A stretch of 58,648 bases of DNA, taken from assembly GCA_017495165.1 (NCBI GenBank), contig JAFEII010000007.1, forward strand, positions 1 through 58,648, given 5' to 3'. How positions within the stretch are numbered: position 1 is the stretch's first letter; every line of letters starts with the position of its first letter. Below, piece after piece: positions 27,214-36,657 of the stretch. The position numbers were made by a program, and so were the translations under genes. The DNA is from Hydromonas sp. Its GTDB lineage: Bacteria > Pseudomonadota > Gammaproteobacteria > Burkholderiales > Burkholderiaceae. Below the pieces are notes generated by a model. The model saw nothing but the letters and a program-made list of their open reading frames with translations, searched no databases and was not told the DNA's origin.

Positions 27214-27287
27214 CGTAGGGTGGGCACTGCCCACCATTTTGCACATTGCTGGGCTTGTTGAAAGCGGTGGGCAGTGCCCACCCTACG
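27214..27287. repeat. Inverted pair of REP-like palindromes
   Basis: Two 22-bp elements (27214-27235 and 27266-27287), each containing the palindromic core GGTGGGCA(C/G)TGCCCACC, are exact reverse complements, separated by 30 bp. They could fold into one large stem in the leader between EIIA-Man and ptsH and may lower read-through. Confidence 0.88.
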
Positions 27288-27311
27288 GTGCATTTTTGTA
27301 TTGCAAAGGCA

Positions 27312-27728
27312 TCACATCAACGCACACGGCGGCACGCCTTGGCGCTCATACGGCGCACTACCGCACACCGCGCCATCAAAGGCTTTTTGCGCCACATCGG
27401 CCAAATCAAGCGCACGGTAATTCATCGCACGCAACAACATCGGCAAATTTAAACCATAGACCAGCGCGCAATCATCGCGCTCATTGACCAGACGTTGCGC
27501 GCAATTGGCAGGCGTTGCGCCACACACATCGGCCAAAATCAACACGCCGCTGCCAGTATTGAGCAGTTCAACCGCCTGTGCGCACTGCGCAAAAACCTGC
27601 GCCACGTCTTGATCAGGTTGCACATCAATCACCATAAGCTGCGCAGGCTCAGATCGATACACATGCGTCGCGGCCGCCAAAAAAGCACTGGCAAGCGGCG
27701 TGTGCGCAATCAACAATATCCCAACCAT
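27312..27728 (-). CDS. PTS EIIA component, mannose family
   Basis: 138 residues. MVGILLIAHTPLASAFLAAA puts the phospho-His at position 9, and ILADVCGATPANCAQRL matches the conserved core of EIIA-Man domains. I start at the ATG preceded by AGAGG; nine open codons upstream are unlikely to be coding. Without EIIB/C it is probably a regulatory phosphate acceptor. It is first in a ptsH-ptsI operon. Confidence 0.9.
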   Translation of the reverse strand: MVGILLIAHTPLASAFLAAATHVYRSEPAQLMVIDVQPDQDVAQVFAQCAQAVELLNTGSGVLILADVCGATPANCAQRLVNERDDCALVYGLNLPMLLRAMNYRALDLADVAQKAFDGAVCGSAPYERQGVPPCALM

Positions 27729-27851
27729 GAAAACCTCTTGTGAACAAAAAAACAATCCCGCATTTTAGCGGATTTTAACTTCTGGTAACGCGTAAAATAC
27801 GCCTTTATCCACGCAACTCAAGCAACAATAAAGCACCAATAAAACCGCAAC

Positions 27852-28769
27852 ATGTCCAAAATCACCCAAAAATTCAAACCCCCACTCAAAAACGGCATTG
27901 CCGCCAGTCGGATTTATTTGAGCCAAGGCAACGGTTTATTGCTTGATTTTTTATGCGCCCATTTTCCACATATTGACCGCACGCAATGGCAAAACCGCAT
28001 GTCCGCAGGCGAGGTTTTCAACGCCGCAGGCACGCCGCAGCACGCAAACAGCCCAGGCATTGCGCACAGCGAGGTTTTTTATTACCGCGAACTGCCTGCC
28101 GAGCGTCACATTCCATTTTATGAGCGCATTTTGTACCAAGACGCACATTTATTGGTGGTGGATAAACCACATTTTTTGCCCGTCACGCCTGCGGGCGACT
28201 ATTTACAAGAAACCCTGCTCACGCGCCTACGCAACCACACAGGCATCGTTGATTTAAGCCCAATCCACCGCTTGGACAAAGACACCGCAGGCGTCATGCT
28301 TTTTTCAACCCAAGCCGCCAGCCGCGCCGTGTACCAAGACTTATTCCGACAAAATACTGTGCACAAAACCTACCTTGCCGTCGCCCCAACCAACCTCAAT
28401 TTGGCCTATCCGCACCAGCGCAGCAGTCGAATCATCGAGCGCCCCGAACAGTTTTTTTTGACCATGGAAACCCACGGCAGCCCAAACAGCCACAGCACCA
28501 TCACATTGCTCGCGCAACACGGCGCGCACAGCTTGTATCAGCTTGAACCCCGCACAGGCAAAAAACACCAATTGCGCTTACACATGAGCGCCTTGGGCAT
28601 GCCGATTTTAAATGATGTGTTTTACCCAACCGCAGCGCCCGTTCAGGCGGCAGACTTTAGCAAACCACTGCAATTATTGGCACACAAACTGGCCTTTACC
28701 GACCCAATCAGCGGCGCTTGCCATCAATTCATTAGCGAACAAGCGTTGATGTATACACCGCCAAAATAA
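27852..28769 (+). CDS. RluA-family pseudouridine synthase
   Basis: 305 residues. SPIHRLDKDTAGVMLF contains the catalytic Asp in the RluA-type HRLD signature; VVDKPHFLPVTP and EPRTGKKHQLRLHMSALGMPI are further family motifs. There is no clear S4 domain at the N-terminus. It modifies rRNA or tRNA uridines; I cannot assign the position. Confidence 0.9.
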   Translation: MSKITQKFKPPLKNGIAASRIYLSQGNGLLLDFLCAHFPHIDRTQWQNRMSAGEVFNAAGTPQHANSPGIAHSEVFYYRELPAERHIPFYERILYQDAHLLVVDKPHFLPVTPAGDYLQETLLTRLRNHTGIVDLSPIHRLDKDTAGVMLFSTQAASRAVYQDLFRQNTVHKTYLAVAPTNLNLAYPHQRSSRIIERPEQFFLTMETHGSPNSHSTITLLAQHGAHSLYQLEPRTGKKHQLRLHMSALGMPILNDVFYPTAAPVQAADFSKPLQLLAHKLAFTDPISGACHQFISEQALMYTPPK

Positions 28770-28794
28770 CCCCATCATTTAGGATTTACCCACA

Positions 28795-28829
28795 AAAAAA
28801 CGAGCGCCCGATACAGGCGCTCGTTTTTT
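28795..28829. terminator. Bidirectional terminator
   Basis: A 14-bp stem AAAAAACGAGCGCC/GGCGCTCGTTTTTT with a seven-base loop, between convergent genes. Confidence 0.92.
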
Positions 28830-28912
28830 GTGCAATCGCAGACAATCCGTACAAATTGAAATATTGAACAGGCGGATTCAGAGCTGAAGCCGCGCAGCGA
28901 TTGGCTTATTCA

Positions 28913-29818
28913 TCAAGCGCCCGCTTTCGATTTGGGCGCAATTTTTTTAACCGACAACAAAAGCAGCAACACCGCTGCGCCAACCAATAAACCAAACACG
29001 CCATCAAACACAAAACCAGCCAACCCGCCAAGCGCCTCTCTAAAGTGGTGCATAAACGGCAAACCGTGTACAATAATCGAGCCGCCCACAGTAAACATCG
29101 CCAACGTCCCAACAACCGAGAGTGTGCGCATCAAATGCGGCGTCACCCACAACAAAAACGCGCCCATTTTTTGCGCAAACTGCGTTGTTTTGCCGCGCAA
29201 ATAAAACCCAACATCATCGAGTTTTACAATCACCGCCACCAAACCATACACAAACACCGTAATCAGCACAGCCACCGCAACAAGCACCAGCACTTGATTT
29301 AAAAATGGCATTTGATTGGCCTGCAAAACCCCCAACGTAATTGCAATAATCTCAGCCGAGAGCACAAAATCCGTGCGCACCGCGCCTTTGACTTTGTCTT
29401 TCTCAAACGCGACCATGTCGACGTTTTCATTGGTCACCGCCTCAATCAGCGCCTCGCGATGTGCCTCATCCTTGCGGCGGTTTTTGACCACGGTGTGCGC
29501 CACTTTTTCAAAGCCTTCAAAGCACAAATACGCCCCGCCCACCATCAACAAAGGCGTTACCAAGAACGGCGCAAAATACCCAAGCAATAAGGCCAGCGGC
29601 ACCAAAATCGTTTTGTTTAATAAAGAGCCTTTGGCCACCGCCCACACCACGGGCAACTCTCTATCGGCGGTGACGCCAGAGACTTGCTGCGCGTTGAGCG
29701 CCAAATCATCGCCCAAAACGCCAGCGGTTTTTTGCGCCGACACCTTGGTCATGGCGCTGACGTCATCCAAAATCAACGTAATATCATCTAATAAAGCCAG
29801 TAAGCTACCGCCCGCCAT
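28913..29818 (-). CDS. yedI: DUF808 inner-membrane protein (YedI-like)
   Basis: 301 residues of the DUF808 family. It begins MAGGSLLALLDDITLILDDV, the typical start, then KTAGVLGDDLALNAQQVSG and hydrophobic helices (ILVPLALLLGYFAPFLVTPL, AVLITVFVYGLVAVIV, GLLVGAAVLLLLLSV). The function is unknown in all members. It is monocistronic, after ltrA on the same strand. Confidence 0.9.
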   Translation of the reverse strand: MAGGSLLALLDDITLILDDVSAMTKVSAQKTAGVLGDDLALNAQQVSGVTADRELPVVWAVAKGSLLNKTILVPLALLLGYFAPFLVTPLLMVGGAYLCFEGFEKVAHTVVKNRRKDEAHREALIEAVTNENVDMVAFEKDKVKGAVRTDFVLSAEIIAITLGVLQANQMPFLNQVLVLVAVAVLITVFVYGLVAVIVKLDDVGFYLRGKTTQFAQKMGAFLLWVTPHLMRTLSVVGTLAMFTVGGSIIVHGLPFMHHFREALGGLAGFVFDGVFGLLVGAAVLLLLLSVKKIAPKSKAGA

Positions 29819-29853
29819 GTTTTTTCCTTTTAATGTATTTCAAAATAAAGCGC

Positions 29854-31014
29854 TTAATAACTCATCGCCCGCAGATGCCACAGTTTAAAGCCCAAAAACG
29901 CCATCATCAACAGCCCCAAATACAACACAGCCGAGTCCGTCCAAATACTCGCCACCATTAAAGCCACATTCAACAACCACACTTGCGAAATGCGCCGAGT
30001 TAAATCAAACCGCCGATGCACCACACCCAAGCTCAGTTCATAAACAAGCACTGGCACAACCACCACGGCATTTGCCGACACGCGATTGTCCGCAGCCACC
30101 CCAATTAAATCAATGTGCGCCGACAACCCCGCGCCCACCGCAGCCACCGCCGCAAAAATGAAGAAATGGCCGTACCCCCACAGCAGAACGGTTTTTAAAT
30201 TACCCACAACGTCATGCTCAGTTTGCTGAAAATAATTCCACCACATCGTAAACACAATCAACACCGCGCCCACGGCAGTTTGTACAAAACTCAAATCAAA
30301 CTGTCCTTTACTTACCAAGGTTTGCAACGCATTGGACGACGACAAAATCGATTCGCCCAACACAATAATCGTAAACAAACCATAACGCTCCACAATATGT
30401 TCAGGGTGATACGACGTAGAACCAGCCGATTCTGCCCACGAAGGAATCAACAACTCCAACACGGCCAGAATACAAAAACCAATCATTTTATATTGCGCAG
30501 GCACAAACAACAACGCCACCCAACCCAACTGCACCACGCTCAAGCCTTTGATGTAACGCCCAATGGTTTTGCGCCGCGCCACATCAGAGCGCCACGCCCG
30601 CATCCATTGCCCAATCTGCGCCAAGCGCATGATCACAAAACCGATGGTCAACACCAAAAAGTTCCCCGCATCAAACGCACTGGGCACCCCCGCCGCCATG
30701 ACCAACGCCCCAGCCAACTGCACAAAAACCATCAAACGATACGGCACATCATCCACGTCATACGCCGAAGCAAACCAAGAAAACCCCATCCACGCCCACC
30801 AAATGGCAAAAAACACCATCACATAAGACAGCAAGCCCTGCGCCAGATGATGTTCAACCATACTATGATGCAAGCGCGCAGCCGCCAAAGCAACCGCCGT
30901 CACAAACACCAAATCAAACAACAGCTCAAGCGACGTTGAAGCGCGATGCACTTCATGGGGATTGCGCGGCAACATGCGCTTAAACAGCGCTTTAGAATTG
31001 GTTACGTCACTCAT
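29854..31014 (-). CDS. ltrA: LtrA family membrane protein (low temperature requirement A)
   Basis: 386 residues with many hydrophobic helices. TSLELLFDLVFVTAVALAAA near the N-terminus and VERYGLFTIIVLGESILSS are hallmarks of the family. The ATG giving MSDVTN follows GAGAT; a TTG four codons earlier is open. The biochemical role is not established. Confidence 0.9.
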   Translation of the reverse strand: MSDVTNSKALFKRMLPRNPHEVHRASTSLELLFDLVFVTAVALAAARLHHSMVEHHLAQGLLSYVMVFFAIWWAWMGFSWFASAYDVDDVPYRLMVFVQLAGALVMAAGVPSAFDAGNFLVLTIGFVIMRLAQIGQWMRAWRSDVARRKTIGRYIKGLSVVQLGWVALLFVPAQYKMIGFCILAVLELLIPSWAESAGSTSYHPEHIVERYGLFTIIVLGESILSSSNALQTLVSKGQFDLSFVQTAVGAVLIVFTMWWNYFQQTEHDVVGNLKTVLLWGYGHFFIFAAVAAVGAGLSAHIDLIGVAADNRVSANAVVVVPVLVYELSLGVVHRRFDLTRRISQVWLLNVALMVASIWTDSAVLYLGLLMMAFLGFKLWHLRAMSY

Positions 31015-31194
31015 AAAACATCTCAATTTTTAAAAAATAAAGCGTGATTTTAACACAGCTCGCCCAAGCCAAAAATTGAACCAACATCAAAAAACACAAT
31101 ATCTGCAAAAAAGATTAAAATACCGCCAACCGATGTGCAACTGAGGCGTTAAATCCACACGCAGCCCATCGCGTCTAATTGAAAAGGAATTCTT

Positions 31195-31419
31195 ATGAAA
31201 CGTTCTACAATCAAAACCGCAGCCATCGTCAGCCTAAGCGTTATCAGCTTTGGCGTTATCGCAGCCAGCTTTAATGACGCAGACAAAAACGGCGACGGCG
31301 CACTTTCATTGGCCGAACTTCAAGCCGCAGGCATGGACGACTACGTCGCCAAATTTGCCAGCCTTGACACCGACAAAGACGGCAAGCTGTCCAAAGCCGA
31401 AGCCAAGGCCAACCGATAA
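31195..31419 (+). CDS. Small secreted EF-hand protein
   Basis: 74 residues with a signal peptide (MKRSTIKTAAIVSLSVISFG) and two EF-hand loops, DADKNGDGALSLAE and DTDKDGKLSKAE, with all calcium-coordinating positions filled. Probably a periplasmic calcium-binding protein. AAGGA precedes the ATG and a terminator follows directly. Confidence 0.88.
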   Translation: MKRSTIKTAAIVSLSVISFGVIAASFNDADKNGDGALSLAELQAAGMDDYVAKFASLDTDKDGKLSKAEAKANR

Positions 31420-31436
31420 ACCGTATTTATACGTAC

Positions 31437-31463
31437 AAAACCTCGCAAATCGCGAGGTTTTTT
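31437..31463 (+). terminator. Terminator after the EF-hand gene
   Basis: The stem AAAACCTCGC/GCGAGGTTTT with a five-base loop and a T run. Confidence 0.88.
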
Positions 31464-31597
31464 CATGCACGTTTAAACCCACAAAAACATAAAAACACAA
31501 CCAACCGCTCTTTTGCACATTCAAACACGCCTGCACCGCGCACTTCCTGTAAACTACTAAACTTCTTATCACCCACGTATTTAGTATTTATCCCACC

Positions 31598-32965
31598 ATG
31601 ACCACACTCAAAATCAACAAATCAGTCAAAAAAACCGACACTGCCACGCGCACCCCGATTCGTGGACGCAACCGCAACAACCACGTTGCCACGCCAGTGG
31701 TCGACCCAAAATCAGCCCCGCATGGCGAAAAGTCAAACCGCTCATTTGACAAAAAACCATCACGCGACAGCGACAAACCACGCGACTTTGGCAACCGCCC
31801 AGCGCGCTCAAACTCAAGCGCACCACGCAGCGAATCAAGCAGTCGCCCAGCGCGCCCATTCAACGACAAGCCGCGCAGCGCAGAGTCAGCACGCGGCAAC
31901 GGACCAAACCGCAGCTTTGCCGACAAACCCGCGCATTCAGCCCCCAAACCGCACAACAAATCAAACCCAACCCGCGACAATCAATCAAGCAATCCGTGGG
32001 GAAAACCGCGCACCGAACCTACCACTGACGCAAATCCATGGGGCAAAACCACCGCCAGCCGCCCAGCGCGACCAGACGATGGCAAAATCCGCACAGGCAA
32101 ACCCGTCGATCGCTCCAACAACCCCTACGCGCCCACGCCATCAAACAAAAAAAACCAAGAACCGCGCCGCCACGGCAAACTGCGTGATGAAGACGGCCGC
32201 CCAATTCGCGTCGTCGCCCCGCGCTTAGCACCATTAGACGCAGGCATTCGCCTATCCAAACAATTATCCGACCAAGGGCTATGCTCGCGCCGCGAAGCCG
32301 ACGAGTTCATTGAAAAAGGTTGGGTCACGGTCAACGGCGAACGCGCCACACTGGGTCAGCGCGTTTTGCCCACCGACCGCGTGCAAGTGGCCAAGCAAGC
32401 CGAACGCGCCATTGAATCGCGCGTCACGATTTTAATTAACAAACCGGTTGGATTGGTTTCAGGACAAGCCGAAGACGGCTACGCACCAGCGGTCAGTCTG
32501 GTGACACCTGAAAATCAATGGATCAATGACGTTGCGCAAATCAGCTTTGAGCACAAACATTTACGCGGCCTCGCGCCCGCCGGCCGCCTTGATATTGACT
32601 CGGTCGGCCTGCTCGTACTCACCCAAGATGGCCGAGTCGCCAAGGCATTGATTGGCGACAAAAGCGATGTCGATAAAGAGTATTTGGTGCGCGTTGAAGG
32701 CGAACTATCCGCTGAAGGCTTAAAGCTGCTCAACCACGGCTTAGAACTAGACGGCGTGCCACTGCGCAAAGCAAAAGTGACGTGGCAAAACGAAGACCAG
32801 CTGCGCTTTGTCTTAACCGAAGGCAAAAAACGCCAAATCCGCCGCATGTGTGAACTGGTCGGCCTAAACGTGGTTGGCCTTAAACGCATTCGCATTGGCA
32901 AAGTCGCTCTGGGGGATTTACCCACGGGCATGTGGCGTTATTTGGGCGAGGATGAAGCCTTCTAA
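31598..32965 (+). CDS. RsuA/RluF-family pseudouridine synthase with long disordered N-terminus
   Basis: 455 residues. Residues 1-205 are low-complexity, rich in Ser, Arg, Pro, Asn and Lys with SNPWGK and ANPWGK repeats. The S4 RNA-binding domain follows (IRLSKQLSDQGLCSRREADE), then the catalytic domain with GRLDIDSVGLLVLT (catalytic Asp), DKEYLVRVEGELS and GKKRQIRRMCELVGLNVV. The motifs fit the RluF branch better than RluB. It modifies 23S rRNA by inference; the basic tail may add RNA affinity. It borders the capsule island. Confidence 0.9.
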   Translation: MTTLKINKSVKKTDTATRTPIRGRNRNNHVATPVVDPKSAPHGEKSNRSFDKKPSRDSDKPRDFGNRPARSNSSAPRSESSSRPARPFNDKPRSAESARGNGPNRSFADKPAHSAPKPHNKSNPTRDNQSSNPWGKPRTEPTTDANPWGKTTASRPARPDDGKIRTGKPVDRSNNPYAPTPSNKKNQEPRRHGKLRDEDGRPIRVVAPRLAPLDAGIRLSKQLSDQGLCSRREADEFIEKGWVTVNGERATLGQRVLPTDRVQVAKQAERAIESRVTILINKPVGLVSGQAEDGYAPAVSLVTPENQWINDVAQISFEHKHLRGLAPAGRLDIDSVGLLVLTQDGRVAKALIGDKSDVDKEYLVRVEGELSAEGLKLLNHGLELDGVPLRKAKVTWQNEDQLRFVLTEGKKRQIRRMCELVGLNVVGLKRIRIGKVALGDLPTGMWRYLGEDEAF

Positions 32966-33069
32966 AAGCCATACAAGTTGAAACTTTGGGCGCTATCAGG
33001 TTTTGTGTGGGTAAATAAATTTCATTTTGCCGCATAAAAAATAAACGCAGATTCAGCCCCAAAGTGCAA

Positions 33070-33204
33070 CACAAAGAAATCTCGATGCCTGCGCTCAAGC
33101 TGACTCGTTTTTTGGATCAGTTGTTTGAATGGCGCGGCCAGCACAAGGTGATTCGATCTGACAATGGCCCTGAGCTTATCAGCCATCTTTTGATTATTTT
33201 TTGA
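33070..33204 (+). pseudogene. IS3-family transposase OrfB remnant (middle part)
   Basis: A 44-codon fragment reading HKEISMPALKLTRFLDQLFE then WRGQHKVIRSDNGPELIS, which is the segment around the second catalytic Asp of IS3/IS407-type OrfB. It stops after ISHLLIIF. Both ends of the element are missing. It lies 39 bp beyond the 3' end of the capsule operon; nothing else is visible in 32966-33242. Confidence 0.82.
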
Positions 33205-33242
33205 AGTGTTGTTAAAAATGGGGGGACTACCGTCTCTAAGTA

Positions 33243-35186
33243 CTATACTCCACGCCATATTCCACCACTGAGCCTAGCATTTTCAGGGTGTTCCAATATA
33301 AAATCTCGTAAAAACTGTAAAAACGCTTCTCTCCAACGTTGGCAAAATATTTCGATTGCTTCGCCATTGTTAGGAGTCGGCAACTCTTTAAAAACCAACT
33401 CTAGCTGATTGTTAAGCCAAAAAGGTACTGCAAAAAATGAGGGCGCACTCGTTCTATGAGACATTCGTGCTGCAAAGTCAGAAAATGTAACTTTCTTGCC
33501 TTCAAACCCAATAGTTGGGGCTGCTGGGCTCATTGCACCATCCACGGCAATCGTAACAGCCTCACCTAAGTTCAAGGCTTTTAATACTTTGCGAACGACC
33601 TGTGATTCGGTATTTTCGCTGGTTGAGATAAGATTTTTAGAATAAGCCATGGATGAAATACTTGGCGTAGACGCCAGCCATTTATTTTCGATTCCTAAAA
33701 GCTCAAGAATCATTGGACCCGCATACAACATGCCAATATGTGCAGATGCAATAATCAAGCCATTCTCATTAGCCAATACTTGTTTTATGCGCGTCTCGAC
33801 ATCATCAAGATTTGGTAATAGCTGCATAACTTCATCAGCTTGCATTGGACAGCATTCTAACCATTCTAAAATGAAATGATCCAATAAGTGCCCCCATTTA
33901 GCGCTCAGCTCGTACACTGCGCGGTTGGGTAAATCGTCAGGTGAATGGGTCTGTAAAATTTGCCACAGCCAGTCCAATCGCGACTGAGGAATTTTAACCT
34001 CGTTAATTTTTTCTGAAAGTAATAACATGCCTTTCTCAAAAGTCTCTGGAAGCGCCGCTTTACGGCTTTCGACATCGGCATCGAATAGAGTTTGCGCTTC
34101 TTCATCACGCCCTGCTTGAATTAATGCTGCCGTTGCATAACGTTTTATACTTGAAGATGAGGGCTTTAGCTCAACAAGCTCTAACATCTCATCAGCCGCT
34201 TCGTTGTATCGGCCTGAAAATTTTAATGCTCGAGCATTTAATAAATGTATATGAGGGTTATTTTTAGACAAGTTGCGACATTTTTTTAAATAGTTTGCTG
34301 CATCAACAAACCGACCTTTTTTCAAAAGTTGTTCACTTAAAAACAAATTTACTTGCAGGTTTTCTTCTGCATTTTTAGACGCGCTTTCAAGCTGTTCAAG
34401 AATGTCCTCAATATCCTCGCCCGTCGCAATGAGCGTTTTAGCCTTTAAAAGTAATGCTTTTATGTCGAATGGCTCTTTATTTTCAAAGATTTGTATAATT
34501 TTTTGCACTAAAGGGTAGTCATTGCAATCGTATGCAATTTGAGCGGAAAGAATACACATTTCTGTATGGTTTTGGTGAAAATCAATTGCCTTGATTATTT
34601 GCAGGCATTCGGATTGTCGATTCACCCGAGACATTGCTAAAAGTGACATTTGTAATAAACGCGTTTCTTGTTGCCACTCGGATTGATATTCCATCGCCAA
34701 GTGAGCTGCTTTTTCTGACTCATTGGCCTGCAAATGCAACTGAATTATTTGACTAACTAAATTTAGATTATTCTTTTGCAATGACAAAGCCTGCGTGAAA
34801 TGCAATGCGGCCTCAGCTCGATTGCCTTGTCTTACCTCTATGCTCGCAAGCGTAGTCAAATCAAGTACAGAATTCGGATGACTTTCTAAAACAATTTTCA
34901 CTACTTGGGCTGCTTGACTATAGTTTTTAGATTTTATCAAAGGAGCCACTAATGCTCTACGGAGCAAGGTGCAATTTCGATAATCAGTCAAGTCTGAGTG
35001 ATTGAAAGTACAAATGCCTAAATCGGGCATGTTATTTTTAAATGCTAATATGCCCTTTTGCACTTTTTCAATATTTGAGAGTTCACGTGTACGCTCAATA
35101 TCTTCGACAATAATCCAAGCCTCATGCCAGCGCTCAGCATCAATCATTTCGTTTATTCGAGCGAAGGATTCTGAATGGTCTTCCAT
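33243..35186 (-). CDS. vexE: VexE-like TPR/LpxL-type acyltransferase (capsule lipid anchor)
   Basis: 647 residues. The first 430 are TPR-like helical repeats (SYAQ-type units such as NYSQAAQVVKIVLESHPNSV, GNRAEAALHFTQALSLQKNN). From about 455 there is a lipid-A-acyltransferase-like domain (ENGLIIASAHIGMLYAGPMI, TIAVDGAMSPAAPTIGFEGK, PSFFAVPFWLNNQLELVF). In S. Typhi, VexE is the acyltransferase that lipidates the reducing end of Vi; length and domain order match. The strict HX4D/E pair of LpxL is not evident after the His in SAHIG. Last gene of the operon. Confidence 0.85.
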   Translation of the reverse strand: MEDHSESFARINEMIDAERWHEAWIIVEDIERTRELSNIEKVQKGILAFKNNMPDLGICTFNHSDLTDYRNCTLLRRALVAPLIKSKNYSQAAQVVKIVLESHPNSVLDLTTLASIEVRQGNRAEAALHFTQALSLQKNNLNLVSQIIQLHLQANESEKAAHLAMEYQSEWQQETRLLQMSLLAMSRVNRQSECLQIIKAIDFHQNHTEMCILSAQIAYDCNDYPLVQKIIQIFENKEPFDIKALLLKAKTLIATGEDIEDILEQLESASKNAEENLQVNLFLSEQLLKKGRFVDAANYLKKCRNLSKNNPHIHLLNARALKFSGRYNEAADEMLELVELKPSSSSIKRYATAALIQAGRDEEAQTLFDADVESRKAALPETFEKGMLLLSEKINEVKIPQSRLDWLWQILQTHSPDDLPNRAVYELSAKWGHLLDHFILEWLECCPMQADEVMQLLPNLDDVETRIKQVLANENGLIIASAHIGMLYAGPMILELLGIENKWLASTPSISSMAYSKNLISTSENTESQVVRKVLKALNLGEAVTIAVDGAMSPAAPTIGFEGKKVTFSDFAARMSHRTSAPSFFAVPFWLNNQLELVFKELPTPNNGEAIEIFCQRWREAFLQFLRDFILEHPENARLSGGIWRGV

Positions 35187-35205
35187 TTATAAACTCTTTG
35201 TAAAA

Positions 35206-36642
35206 TTAAGGGCGAGAATTGGTTCTAAGAATTGACATCAACACGGTGACCAAACCATACAAACCCGACAAAACAATTAGACTTAATAGAACAACCATAA
35301 ATTTTTTAGGTTCGGCTGGCATCACAGATGCTGTGGGCGGAACTATTGTCAAAAAATATTGTCTTTGTTTAAAAGCTTCCGCGTTGACCTGCTCAACATT
35401 TCTGAGAGCCGACTCCCATTTTTGTTGAGCGATGTCTTTTTCTAGCGTTAATTTTTCAAAATTGGACAATACGTTATTTAAGGCTTTATCCCCATTGCCC
35501 ACCAAACGCTGCTTTAAATCAGCTTGCTGCTGAAACAAAACAGATAGCCTTTCTTTTAAACGTTTAACCACGGGACTTGAGCCAACCCCGGCTTTTTTAT
35601 AGACGCCGATTTCTCGTTCGGCATCTTTTATTTTTATGCCAACATCATTTATGCTTGCGTAGGTTGAAGCCATGGTGTCTCTTGGACTCAAGTCACCATT
35701 TGCAATTTGTAAATCGACCAATTTTCGACGAACGTCTTGCAGTTCTTGCTCACTTGCCTTTAATTTTTGTTTGGCATCCAAACTCTTATCCAAAATCATT
35801 CTTTCAGATAAATCGTTTACCCAAGCTTCAACGTATGACAATAATACATTTGAAAATCGCTCTGCATCAGCAGGGTTTTTCGCTTGTACTTTAATTTTTA
35901 AAACACCTTCTTGGATATCAACAGCAACTTTAACCCTTCGTTGGTAGTATTCACTCTCATCTGCGTTGGTAATTTTATTTGAAAATGGCCTTGAAAAATA
36001 ATCAATGTCATTTGTTTTAAAATAACTAACAAATCCTTGCTCTTCCTCCATCCGATCCATCATTTTCCTCGACAAAATATATTCTCGAGCTGAGAAAATA
36101 TTTTGAAGCAAACCACCACTAGAGCTTCCAATAAGACTTGCTGAAAGCCCAGAAACACCCACATTTTGCTCATTGGTTTTAACGGTGACGACAGATTCAG
36201 CCTCATACAATGGTGTCGCAAAAATGGCAACATACAAGAAGACCAACACAGTTGGTAAGAGTATAAATGCGAACACGCGCTTCAAAAAAAACCTCGCTTG
36301 TAGGCGTTGCTTGGTGATAATGGCTAAATGAGCGGTATTAATTGTATTTTCATCAGGTAATTTCCGAAGTGCTTCCGCACGCTTTTCATTTTCAGATGAT
36401 TCAATTTGCAATTGGCGATCAAGTCTGAATTGCTCCACACGTTTTTCACGATCAATTTCAGCTTTAACAATTCGCTCTTGACGCTCAAGCTCTGCCTTTT
36501 CCAAGCGTTCTTTACTTGCAATATCCGCTTCTAGCTTGCGCTTTTCTCGCCAAACACGAATCCGCTCCTCATTTTGAATATTTCTAGCCTCAGAAGCATT
36601 GACTGCCGCGCTATCCAACTCATTTTTAGCCTTATCAACCAT
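35206..36642 (-). CDS. vexD: VexD/KpsE-like capsule export inner-membrane protein
   Basis: 478 residues, polysaccharide co-polymerase type 3. The N-terminal 95 residues are a charged cytoplasmic coiled coil (REKRKLEADIASKERLEKAE), longer than in typical KpsE. A membrane helix follows near 118-140 (VFAFILLPTVLVFLYVAIFA), then a periplasmic domain with coiled coils, then PPTASVMPAEPKKF and a second helix (VVLLSLIVLSGLYGLV). It links the ABC transporter to the outer-membrane exporter. Confidence 0.9.
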   Translation of the reverse strand: MVDKAKNELDSAAVNASEARNIQNEERIRVWREKRKLEADIASKERLEKAELERQERIVKAEIDREKRVEQFRLDRQLQIESSENEKRAEALRKLPDENTINTAHLAIITKQRLQARFFLKRVFAFILLPTVLVFLYVAIFATPLYEAESVVTVKTNEQNVGVSGLSASLIGSSSGGLLQNIFSAREYILSRKMMDRMEEEQGFVSYFKTNDIDYFSRPFSNKITNADESEYYQRRVKVAVDIQEGVLKIKVQAKNPADAERFSNVLLSYVEAWVNDLSERMILDKSLDAKQKLKASEQELQDVRRKLVDLQIANGDLSPRDTMASTYASINDVGIKIKDAEREIGVYKKAGVGSSPVVKRLKERLSVLFQQQADLKQRLVGNGDKALNNVLSNFEKLTLEKDIAQQKWESALRNVEQVNAEAFKQRQYFLTIVPPTASVMPAEPKKFMVVLLSLIVLSGLYGLVTVLMSILRTNSRP

Positions 36643-36657
36643 AAAAACCTTTTCTAA

